NCBI GenBank assembly: GCA_964485515.1
Contig: CAZALT010000133.1
Coordinates: 1-10,097 of the forward strand
Reading direction: 5' to 3'
From: CAZALT01 sp964485515
GTDB lineage: Bacteria > Actinomycetota > Acidimicrobiia > Acidimicrobiales > Acidimicrobilacustridaceae
Length of the DNA: 10,097 nucleotides
The notes under the pieces are model-generated. The model was given only the letters and a program-made list of their open reading frames with translations. It was not told where the DNA came from and did not search any database. Shown here piece after piece: positions 1-6,319 of this stretch. The stretch's first letter is position 1. Every line of letters begins with the position of its first letter. The position numbers were made by a program, and so were the translations under genes.

Positions 1-1
1 C

Positions 2-142
2 GGGGGGTGCGACCAGCACTCCTGTCGCCGTGAGCTGGATGCCGAGCGGTTCTGCACCACATGCGGCCGGCGCCTCCGCGTGCTCATCACGCCCGCCGGG
101 CACAGCTCGAGCTGCCGCACCCACGGTCCGCTGGCGACCTGA
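2..142 (+). CDS. C-terminal fragment of a protein ending in a Cys-rich zinc-ribbon-like tail
   Basis: The window opens inside a reading frame that gives 46 residues before the TGA at 140-142. The fragment begins GCDQHSCRREL and contains Cys at fragment residues 3, 8, 18, 21 and 38, including a CTTCGRRL knuckle. A CxxCG knuckle paired with upstream cysteines is typical of a small zinc ribbon. Some winged-helix regulators (for example HxlR-type proteins) carry such a C-terminal metal-binding extension, so a regulator is one possibility, but nothing of a DNA-binding domain is visible here. The upstream part lies outside the window, so the function cannot be named. The alternative is that the frame is fortuitous; the spacing of the four cysteines argues against that. 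Confidence 0.45.
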   Translation, partial: GGCDQHSCRRELDAERFCTTCGRRLRVLITPAGHSSSCRTHGPLAT

Positions 143-153
143 CCGCACGCGAC

Positions 154-315
154 GTGAGCCTGGCGGACGTCTCTGAACGGCGCGGAGTCTCCAACCTGAC
201 GTACTTCCAAAGTCCCGACTCGCTCGCCGCTCACGCCCGGTTGTCGCTCCTGGAGACGACTGCTGATGGGCGGGTCTTCCGGGTCGAGGCCGATCCGGCG
301 GCATGCGACCCGTAG
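154..315 (+). CDS. Doubtful small ORF, 53 residues, with a stretch resembling a TetR-type helix-turn-helix
   Basis: A GTG 11 bases after the preceding stop opens 53 codons ending at TAG 313-315. Third positions are mostly G or C (about 80 percent by my count), which is compatible with coding. The stretch SLADVSERRGVSNLTYF resembles the start of a TetR helix-turn-helix (consensus around xxDIAERAGVSxGTLYxYF), but it is two to three residues short in the recognition helix and the rest of a TetR protein is absent. No Shine-Dalgarno sequence precedes it, and its stop codon lies inside the -10 box of the next gene. It may be a decayed regulator, a small protein, or chance in GC-rich DNA. No other gene is seen between 143 and 326. 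Confidence 0.22.
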   Translation: MSLADVSERRGVSNLTYFQSPDSLAAHARLSLLETTADGRVFRVEADPAACDP

Positions 316-318
316 AGT
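313..318 (+). promoter_or_regulatory. Candidate -10 box (TAGAGT) for a leaderless phosphatase transcript
   Basis: TAGAGT matches the TAnnnT -10 element of actinobacterial sigma-A-type promoters and ends eight bases before GTG 327. That spacing would start the RNA at or next to the start codon. No convincing -35 is seen about 17 bases upstream, as is common for leaderless promoters. The same layout recurs before the genes at 4250 and 4860. Confidence 0.5.
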
Positions 319-326
319 CAGGAACC

Positions 327-1307
327 GTGCGAGACGACATGACCTCGGAGGGGGAGCCCCCGATCGCCGCTGAGTCGGGACTCGCTGGTGCCGACCTGCT
401 CGATCTGGCGAGCGAGCTGGCCCAGCTCGGTCGTCGGGTGCGCGACGCGGTGCGGTCGACGGGGGCGGAGTCGGACCACGACGTCGTCCGGTCCGAAGGT
501 GGTGACGACGTCTACGGCGTCGATGCACGAGCAGAGACCGAGCTCCTCGCAGGCATCGCCGATCTCGGTTCCCGCTGGGCGGGCACCGCGATCGTGGAGG
601 GCCACGACGATCCGATCGCCTTCGGTGACGACGCCTCAGGTTCCGATCGGTCGTGGCGGATGATCGTCGATCCTGTCGACGGCACCCGCCCCTTCCTCGC
701 GGGCAAGCGCTCGGCCTGGGTGCTGCTCGGGGCTGGTCGCGGGGCGACGACCCTCGAGGACCTCGAGATCGGCGCGATGGTCGAGATCCCCACCGACCGG
801 GCCCGGATCGGAACGGTCGCATGGGCGGCCCGAGGTCTCGGCATCCACGCGGTGGACGACGACCTCACCGGGGTCGGAGGATCGACGCCCACCGAGCTCC
901 GCCCGAGAAGAGACCACCGGATCGACCGCAGCTTCGTCACGGTCGTGCGGCTGCTGCCCGGCAGTCACGGTCCCATCGGGGCATGGGCCGACTCCCACCT
1001 CGCCGGATTCGAGGTGTGGGACGACCTGGCCCCCTGCACCGGAGGGGCGATGGCTGGGCTCATGCGAGGCAGCGACACCGCCGTGTTCGACCCTCGGCCG
1101 CTGCTCGATCCCACCGGATTCGCCTGCCACCCCTACGACCTGTCCGGTCTGGTCGTCGTGCGCGAGGCCGGCGTCATCGTCGAGGCGTTGCCGTCGGGTC
1201 CGCTGGACATCCCCCTCGACACCGAGACCGACGTGGCGTGGGCGGGCTACGCGAACGACGAGATCGCCACACGGCTGCGCCCGAGCGACCTGCCCGAGCG
1301 CCGCTGA
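327..1307 (+). CDS. Inositol monophosphatase family protein (FIG superfamily phosphatase)
   Basis: Predicted Mg2+-dependent, Li+-sensitive-type sugar/nucleotide phosphomonoesterase of 326 residues, cytosolic. The second metal-binding signature is clear at residues 115-120 (DPVDGT, preceded by WRMIV), and the C-terminal Asp motif is HPYDLSGLVVVREAG with Asp271 in place of the canonical WDxAA. The first acidic motif is atypical: VEGHDD near residues 90-95, where the family usually has GEE. An upstream VDARAE helix supplies the usual Asp/Glu. It is longer than classic IMPases (about 260-270). The exact substrate cannot be read from this; inositol phosphate, histidinol phosphate, fructose bisphosphate or PAP are all possible. 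GTG 327 was chosen over an ATG at 303 because TAGAGT lies just upstream and the residues before it are not conserved-looking. The next gene starts 173 bases downstream. Confidence 0.88.
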   Translation: MRDDMTSEGEPPIAAESGLAGADLLDLASELAQLGRRVRDAVRSTGAESDHDVVRSEGGDDVYGVDARAETELLAGIADLGSRWAGTAIVEGHDDPIAFGDDASGSDRSWRMIVDPVDGTRPFLAGKRSAWVLLGAGRGATTLEDLEIGAMVEIPTDRARIGTVAWAARGLGIHAVDDDLTGVGGSTPTELRPRRDHRIDRSFVTVVRLLPGSHGPIGAWADSHLAGFEVWDDLAPCTGGAMAGLMRGSDTAVFDPRPLLDPTGFACHPYDLSGLVVVREAGVIVEALPSGPLDIPLDTETDVAWAGYANDEIATRLRPSDLPERR

Positions 1308-1374
1308 CGCTGCATTGACGCGAGGTGCTGGTGGGGTGAACGCCGAAGGTGGCGGGGGTCCACCGGCAGCGGGG

Positions 1375-1380
1375 TACGGT
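1375..1380 (+). promoter_or_regulatory. Candidate -10 box (TACGGT) for ftsK
   Basis: The 173-base gap 1308-1480 holds one TAnnnT box, identical to the TACGGT before the NUDIX gene. A transcript from it would start near 1387 and leave a leader of about 95 bases before the ftsK GTG. No good -35 element lies 17-18 bases upstream. The rest of the gap shows no clear terminator for the phosphatase gene. Confidence 0.3.
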
Positions 1381-1465
1381 CTGGTTGGCTGTTCAGCAGC
1401 AGATGAACCCGCACGGGCATTGGGGATGCGGGGTCGGCCCAACTTCTCGCGCTCCGACCGTCCCC

Positions 1466-1472
1466 AGGTAGG
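1466..1472 (+). promoter_or_regulatory. Shine-Dalgarno-like site for ftsK (AGGTAGG)
   Basis: AGGTAGG ends eight bases before GTG 1481, a suitable spacing for a ribosome binding site. It contains an in-frame TAG (1469-1471), so translation cannot begin upstream of 1481 in the ftsK frame; this settles the GTG start. Confidence 0.45.
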
Positions 1473-1480
1473 TCCCCTTC

Positions 1481-4096
1481 GTGGCAACCAAGCAGCAGAA
1501 CCGATCGAGTGGATCCAAGCGGCCACCCGCCAAACGGTCGACGTCCAGCTCTCGCAAGGCGCCCGCCCGGTCGAACGCGCGCAAGACGCCTCCTCGTCCG
1601 TCGACCACCAGCAAGGCCGTCGAAGGGGTCCGGTCAACCTTCGATGGCCACTGGCACGACATCTGGGGCGTGCTCGCCATCGCCGTGGGGGTGCTGACCG
1701 GTCTCGGCCTCTACGCCGACCTCGCCGGTCCCGTCGGCGAAGGCCTGGCCGACGTGCTGGGAAGCGCCCTCGGCCGGTTCTCGCTCGTCGTGCCCGTCGT
1801 GCTCGTCCTGGTGGGCGCCGCGCTCGTCCGTGGTCCGCGGGCCGCGAACGACGAAGGCGACGCGGAGCGCGACCTCGCCATCGGTGGCCTGCCGGTGCGG
1901 TGGATCGTCGGCGGCGTGCTGCTGTTCGTCGCCGCGGCTGGTCTCTTCCACCTGGCGGGTGGCCGGCCGGAGAGCTCGGCGTCGGCCGACGACCTGGCCA
2001 AGGCCGGCGGCTACCTCGGAATCGGGGTGGGTGGATCGCTGGCCAACCTCTTGGGCGTGTGGGGTTCGGCACTCGTGCTCGTCGCGGTGGGCATCATCGG
2101 ACTCGTCATCGTCACGGGCGTGTCGGTGCGCACCGTTGCAGGACACACCGCCACCGGCGTCCGCCCGGTCGGCGACGTCGCCAAGCGGTCCGTCGGCTCG
2201 CTGTTCCACCTCGGCCACTCCGAGGGGGAGGCCGACGAGGAACCGGCCGGTTCCGCGGTCGATCTTCGCGACGAGCCGAAGCGCAAGCGCAAGCCGAAGG
2301 TCGCGCCCGAGGTCGAACCCATGCCGGAACCCGCGGTCATGCCGGGCATCGACGGGTTCGCCGAGCCGACGGTCTTCATCGCTGGTCAGGACGACACGCC
2401 GTACGACGCCGCCGGCGACATCGAGGAGCCCGAACTTGAACCCGAGCCCGAGCCGTTGCACGTGCCGACCGCGGAGGACGTGCCGTCCGAGGTCGAGCAG
2501 ATCGCCATGGACCTCGGCCCCGTCACCCGCAAGCAGAACTGGAAGCTGCCGAGCATGAAGCTGCTCGACCGCGCCGAAGCGGCCGAGGTCGACAAGGCAC
2601 TGGTCGAGGAGCAGGGCCGCACGCTGGAGAAGGCGCTCGCCGACCACGGCGTGCACACTCGTCTCGTCGGCATGGTCGTGGGTCCCACGGTCACCCGCTT
2701 CGAGCTCGAGCTCGGCCCAGGCGTGAAGGTCTCGAAGGTCACGAGCCTCAACAAGGACATCGCCTACGCCATGGCGTCGCCCGACGTCCGCATCCTCGCC
2801 CCCATCCCCGGTCGTCAGGCCATCGGCGTCGAGGTGCCGAACGTCAAGCGCCAGGTCGTCGCCCTGGGCGACATCCTCGCCTCCGAGGAAGCCAAGAACG
2901 CCAAGCACCCGCTCGAGGTGGCCATCGGTCGCGACATCAACGGGCGCGCCATCCTGGCCAACCTCGCCACGATGCCCCACGTGCTCATCGCCGGTGCGAC
3001 GGGCGCCGGCAAGTCGTCGGGGATCAACTCGCTCATCACATCGGTGCTCATGCGCACGACTCCCGACGAGGTCCGCATGATCCTCATCGACCCCAAGCGG
3101 GTCGAGCTCGGCCAATACAACCGGCTTCCGCACCTGCTGACCCAGGTCGTCACCAATCCGAAGAAGGCAGCCAACGCCCTGGCGTGGGCGGTCAAGGAGA
3201 TGGAGCGTCGCTACGACCTGCTCTCCGAGCTCGGGTTCCGCGACATCACCGGCTACAACGACGCGGTCGATCGCGGGGACCTCCGCGGCGACGATCCTGA
3301 CGACGAGCAGTACGAGCGTCTTGCCTTCATCCTCCTGGTCGTCGACGAGCTCAACGACCTGATGATGGTCGCGGCTCGCGACGTCGAGGACTCCATCATC
3401 CGCATCGCGCAGATGGCCCGCGCCGTCGGCATCCACCTCGTGATCGCGACGCAGCGTCCCTCGGTGAACGTCATCACCGGTGTGATCAAGGCCAATGTGC
3501 CTGCCCGCATCGCCTTCGCCGTGTCGAGCCTCGCCGACAGCCGGGTCATCCTCGACCAACCGGGAGCGGAGCGCCTCGTCGGCCGAGGTGACATGTTGCT
3601 GCTCGGCCCGTCTTCCAGCATCGCCCAGCGCGTGCAGGGGGCCTGGGTCAACGAGAGCGAGGTTCGCGCCGTCGTCGGCCACTGGCGGCGCCAGGCCCCC
3701 GACGTCGAGTACGTGCCCGGTGTCGAAGGGTCCGACGACGACTCGTCCACGGGTGCGTCGAGCACGGGTTCCGGTGGTGGCGGGGGAGGAGCGGGCGACG
3801 ACGACGATCTCCTCGTGCAGGCCACCGAGCTCGTCGTTCGCTCGCAGCTCGGTTCCACCTCGATGCTCCAGCGCAAGCTCCGGGTCGGCTTCGCTCGCGC
3901 CGGTCGTCTCATGGACCTGCTCGAGCAGCGCGGCGTGGTGGGCCCGTCCGAGGGCTCGAAGGCCCGCGCCGTGCTCATGACGCCCGAGGAGCTCGATGCC
4001 GGCGCGACGGTCGGCACCCCGATCGCCGCTGCCCTCGACGACCTGCCCGACGAGAACGGGAGCTCGTCTTCCGAGGACGCCTTCGACCTCACCTGA
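1481..4096 (+). CDS. ftsK: DNA translocase FtsK/SpoIIIE
   Basis: 871-residue septal ATPase that pumps chromosomal DNA through the closing division septum and helps resolve chromosome dimers. Order of parts: a Ser/Lys/Arg-rich cytoplasmic N terminus (1-55); four predicted membrane helices at about 61-80, 98-118, 138-159 and 191-213; an acidic, Glu/Pro-rich linker (about 235-335); then the RecA-like motor. Walker A is GATGAGKS at 505-512 and Walker B is LLVVDELNDLMM with Asp622-Glu623. Further family signatures are IDPKRVELGQYNRLPHLL, RPSVNVITGVIKANVPARIA and ILDQPGAERLVGRGDMLLL. A Gly-rich, Asp-flanked hinge (about 750-775) leads to the winged-helix gamma domain (about 776-840, QRKLRVGFARAGRLMDLLEQRGVVG), which reads polar DNA signals. 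The motor has Asn in ELNDLMM where most homologues have Ala. GTG 1481 is forced by an in-frame TAG four codons upstream. It is followed by a strong terminator and so is not cotranscribed with the next gene. Confidence 0.97.
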   Translation: MATKQQNRSSGSKRPPAKRSTSSSRKAPARSNARKTPPRPSTTSKAVEGVRSTFDGHWHDIWGVLAIAVGVLTGLGLYADLAGPVGEGLADVLGSALGRFSLVVPVVLVLVGAALVRGPRAANDEGDAERDLAIGGLPVRWIVGGVLLFVAAAGLFHLAGGRPESSASADDLAKAGGYLGIGVGGSLANLLGVWGSALVLVAVGIIGLVIVTGVSVRTVAGHTATGVRPVGDVAKRSVGSLFHLGHSEGEADEEPAGSAVDLRDEPKRKRKPKVAPEVEPMPEPAVMPGIDGFAEPTVFIAGQDDTPYDAAGDIEEPELEPEPEPLHVPTAEDVPSEVEQIAMDLGPVTRKQNWKLPSMKLLDRAEAAEVDKALVEEQGRTLEKALADHGVHTRLVGMVVGPTVTRFELELGPGVKVSKVTSLNKDIAYAMASPDVRILAPIPGRQAIGVEVPNVKRQVVALGDILASEEAKNAKHPLEVAIGRDINGRAILANLATMPHVLIAGATGAGKSSGINSLITSVLMRTTPDEVRMILIDPKRVELGQYNRLPHLLTQVVTNPKKAANALAWAVKEMERRYDLLSELGFRDITGYNDAVDRGDLRGDDPDDEQYERLAFILLVVDELNDLMMVAARDVEDSIIRIAQMARAVGIHLVIATQRPSVNVITGVIKANVPARIAFAVSSLADSRVILDQPGAERLVGRGDMLLLGPSSSIAQRVQGAWVNESEVRAVVGHWRRQAPDVEYVPGVEGSDDDSSTGASSTGSGGGGGGAGDDDDLLVQATELVVRSQLGSTSMLQRKLRVGFARAGRLMDLLEQRGVVGPSEGSKARAVLMTPEELDAGATVGTPIAAALDDLPDENGSSSSEDAFDLT

Positions 4097-4124
4097 CGGG
4101 GCACGCTCCGGCGGTTCCTGATCT

Positions 4125-4165
4125 CGAAGACCTCGTGGCGACTCCCTGACGCCGCGAGGTCTTCG
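4125..4165 (+). terminator. Strong hairpin terminator after ftsK
   Basis: Arms 4125-4140 and 4150-4165 pair over 16 bp (11 perfect pairs CGAAGACCTCG/CGAGGTCTTCG, then one G-T wobble and four G/C pairs) around a nine-base loop. It begins 28 bases after the ftsK stop. There is no U tract after it, as is usual for actinobacterial terminators. Its near-perfect symmetry means it could act on both strands. Confidence 0.75.
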
Positions 4166-4236
4166 TGGGTCTGGGCTCGAGTGGATCGGGTGTGGGGCGC
4201 CGTGGCCCAGGTCCGCGTTCGGGTGAGGTCGGCCGC

Positions 4237-4242
4237 TACGGT
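4237..4242 (+). promoter_or_regulatory. Candidate -10 box (TACGGT) for a leaderless NUDIX transcript
   Basis: TACGGT ends seven bases before ATG 4250, and no Shine-Dalgarno sequence is present between them. This is the clearest leaderless layout in the window: with no ribosome site, the RNA is expected to begin at or near the A of the ATG. Confidence 0.55.
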
Positions 4243-4249
4243 CACCAGC

Positions 4250-4786
4250 ATGCGATGGACGGTGCACGGCGAGCGTTCGATCTACGAGAGCTACTGGATG
4301 AGCCTCGCCATGGTCGACGTGGAGATCCCGGGTGGGGAGCGGTTCGAGCACCACGTGATGCGGGCCCCCGCCCCCGCCGCCGGCACGGTGGTCATCGACC
4401 CGAGCCGCGGGGTGCTGCTGCTCTGGCGTCACCGGTTCATCACCGACACGTGGGGCTGGGAGCTCCCGGCCGGACGGGTCGACGACGGTGAGACCCTCGA
4501 GGCGGCCGCCGCCCGCGAGACCCTCGAGGAGACCGGGTGGCAAGCGGGCCCCCTCCGTCACCTGACGACGTACCACCCGGTGAACGGGCAGTCCGACCTG
4601 CGCTTCGCGGTCTTCATCGCCGACGGTGCGACCTACGTCGGCGAGCCCACCGATCCGGGCGAATCGGAGCGGATCGAATGGGTCCCCGTCGACGCGGTCC
4701 GCACCGAGATCGAAGCCGGTCGCGTGCTCGACGGCCTGTCGCTCACCGGTCTGCTGTGGGCGCTCGCCTTCGGCCACATCGCTTGA
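4250..4786 (+). CDS. NUDIX hydrolase, ADP-ribose pyrophosphatase type
   Basis: 178-residue cytosolic hydrolase that would cleave a nucleoside diphosphate linked to another group, probably ADP-ribose or a related nucleotide sugar. The NUDIX box (G-x5-E-x7-RE-U-x-EE-x-G-U) spans residues 75-97, from GRVDDGE to RETLEETGW; its Glu cluster binds the divalent metal. The preceding WGWELPAG is the arrangement seen in ADP-ribose pyrophosphatases, and the N-terminal strand-rich half (FEHHVMRAPAPAAGTVVID) also fits that group. The substrate is inferred from these similarities only. ATG 4250 is preferred over an upstream in-frame ATG at 4181 because the promoter box and the start of conserved sequence point there. 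It lies after the ftsK terminator and 73 bases before rimO, which has its own promoter-like box. Confidence 0.88.
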   Translation: MRWTVHGERSIYESYWMSLAMVDVEIPGGERFEHHVMRAPAPAAGTVVIDPSRGVLLLWRHRFITDTWGWELPAGRVDDGETLEAAAARETLEETGWQAGPLRHLTTYHPVNGQSDLRFAVFIADGATYVGEPTDPGESERIEWVPVDAVRTEIEAGRVLDGLSLTGLLWALAFGHIA

Positions 4787-4845
4787 GCGGTTGCACGGAC
4801 CAGCCCGAACGGTGGAGCGAAGCGGGTCGGCCGGGTCCGTACCGG

Positions 4846-4851
4846 TAGGAT
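4846..4851 (+). promoter_or_regulatory. Candidate -10 box (TAGGAT) for rimO
   Basis: TAGGAT ends eight bases before ATG 4860, the same geometry as before the phosphatase and NUDIX genes. The AGGA inside it could also serve as a weak ribosome site at nine bases, so leaderless translation is likely but not certain here. It would drive rimO-pgsA-cinA-thpR. Confidence 0.5.
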
Positions 4852-4859
4852 CGGCGGCG

Positions 4860-6319
4860 ATGTCCCGGACGTTCTGGGTGGAAACGCTCGGCTGCCCCAA
4901 GAACCAGGTCGACTCCGACAAGCTCACCGGCACGCTGCTCGCCGATGGGCTTGTTCCCGCGTCGACGGCCGAAGCCGCCGACCTGGTCGTGGTCAACACC
5001 TGCGCCTTCGTCGAAGAGGCCCGCCAGGAGTCCATCGACACCGTGCTCGCCTTCCGCGCCGAGCGCGGTGACGACGCCGAGATCGTGGTCACCGGGTGTC
5101 TCGCCGAGCGCTACGGCGACGAGCTGGCCGAAGCCATGCCCGAGGCCGACGCGGTCGTCGGGTTCGGCGTGCCCGTAGCGCTCACCAGCAAGCCCGCCGG
5201 TGTGGCGCTCCCGTCGTTCGATCTCCTCAACCTGCCTCGGCCCCGGTCGGCGTCGCCGTGGGCGTACGTCAAGGTGGCCGAAGGCTGCGACCGCAACTGC
5301 GGCTTCTGCGCCATCCCCTCGTTCCGCGGCAAGCAGCGGTCGCGCCCCATCGACGACATCTTGGGCGAGGTCGACGCGCTGGGGGCCCGCGAGATCGTGC
5401 TGGTGGCACAGGACCTCGCCGCTTTCGGACGAGATCAGGGCGTCGGTGAGCGGTCGATCGTCCCACTGGTTCGCGAGGTCGCCGCCCGGGTCGATCGCGT
5501 TCGCCTGCTGTACCTGTACCCGAGCGACCTCACCGACGACCTCATCGGTGCCGTCCTCGACACCGGTGTTGCGTACTTCGATCTGTCGCTCCAACACGTC
5601 TCGCCGCCGCTCATGCGCCGCATGCGCCGGTGGGGCAACGGCGAGAAGTTCCTCGCCCGCATCGCCGACATCCGCGCCGTCGAGCCGGCGGCTGCGTTCC
5701 GGTCGAACTTCATCGTCGGCTACCCGGGCGAGACCGAGGACGACCACGATCAGCTGCTCGACTTCGTCGACGAGGCCCAGCTCGACTGGTGCGGGTTCTT
5801 CTCGTACTCGCGAGAAGAGGGAACCTACGGCGCCACCCTCGACGGTGAGGTGCCCCCTGAGCTCGTCGCCGAGCGCCTGGCCGAGCTGCGCGACAAGCAG
5901 GACACGATCACCGCGGCCCGCCGCGACCTGCTCATCGGGAGCCACCTCGAGGTGCTCGTGGACCGCCCGGGCGAGGCCCGCAGCCACCGGGAGGCCCCCG
6001 AGATCGACGGGCTCGTCCTCGTCCCCGACTCCATGCCCGTCGGTGAGATCGCGGCGGTCGTCGTGACCGATGCGCTCGGACCCGACCTCGTCGCGGTGCC
6101 GATCGATGCGCCCGATGCCGATGCCGATGCCGATGCCGATGCCGATGCCGANNNNNNNNNNNNNNNNNNNNNNNNNNNNNNNNNNNNNNNNNNNNNNNNN
6201 NNNNNNNNNNNNNNNNNNNNNNNNNNNNNNNNNNNNNNNNNNNNNNNNNNNCCGATGCCGATGCCGATGCCGATGCCGATGCCGATGCCGACCGCAGGCC
6301 GGCGGAGGCGTCGGCGTGA
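4860..6319 (+). CDS. rimO: Ribosomal protein uS12 methylthiotransferase RimO, with an Asp-Ala repeat tail interrupted by an assembly gap
   Basis: Radical-SAM enzyme that adds a methylthio group to a conserved aspartate of ribosomal protein S12, using two [4Fe-4S] clusters. The N-terminal UPF0004 domain starts WVETLGCPKNQVDSD and has its three cluster cysteines at 12, 48 and 80. The radical-SAM CxxxCxxC is EGCDRNCGFCAIPSFRG with Cys143, Cys147 and Cys150. YLYPSDL, FDLSLQHVS and FIVGYPGETEDDH follow as in other family members; DLSLQHVS differs slightly from the usual DhPhQH form. The C-terminal TRAM domain (about 365-415) contains RSHREAPEIDGLVLVPDS. The gene then enters (GATGCC)n, read as Asp-Ala, and the 100-N gap. 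After the gap the same frame continues as DADRRPAEASA and stops at TGA 6317-6319, overlapping the pgsA GTG. A naive reading with exactly 100 bases puts the right side out of frame; that is a placeholder artefact. Start ATG 4860 fits the family N terminus. Confidence 0.95.
6112..6291 (+). repeat. Hexanucleotide tandem repeat (CCGATG)n, coding for (Asp-Ala)n in rimO
   Basis: Forty bases (6.7 units) of perfect CCGATG repeat lie left of the gap (6112-6151) and forty bases (6252-6291) lie right of it. No substitutions are visible in either arm. The six-base unit is a multiple of three, so copy-number changes cannot shift the frame. The true number of units is unknown because the middle was not assembled. 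It lies 24 bases before the pgsA start codon. Confidence 0.93.
6152..6251. other. Assembly gap of exactly 100 N
   Basis: One hundred consecutive Ns with both edges inside the same tandem repeat. A round 100 is a customary placeholder for a gap of unknown size. If the repeat is uninterrupted the real gap must be 2 + 6k bases, and 100 does not satisfy this, so the stated length cannot be the true one under that assumption. Confidence 0.97.

Noticed and set aside
1315..1343. TTGACG as a -35 box for ftsK
   Set aside because: No TAnnnT lies 16-18 bases downstream; the nearest -10-like box (1375) is far out of range.
1634..5092. A 1152-codon open frame on the minus strand opposite ftsK and the NUDIX gene
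   Set aside because: It is the antisense shadow of high-GC genes: composition is Asp/Arg/His-rich without domains, and it spans two well-supported plus-strand genes.
5111..6066. Alternative frames inside rimO on both strands
   Set aside because: They are Arg/Ser-rich shadows of the rimO frame, which carries all expected cluster and SAM motifs.
6112..6291. CRISPR array
   Set aside because: The units are contiguous six-base repeats without spacers.
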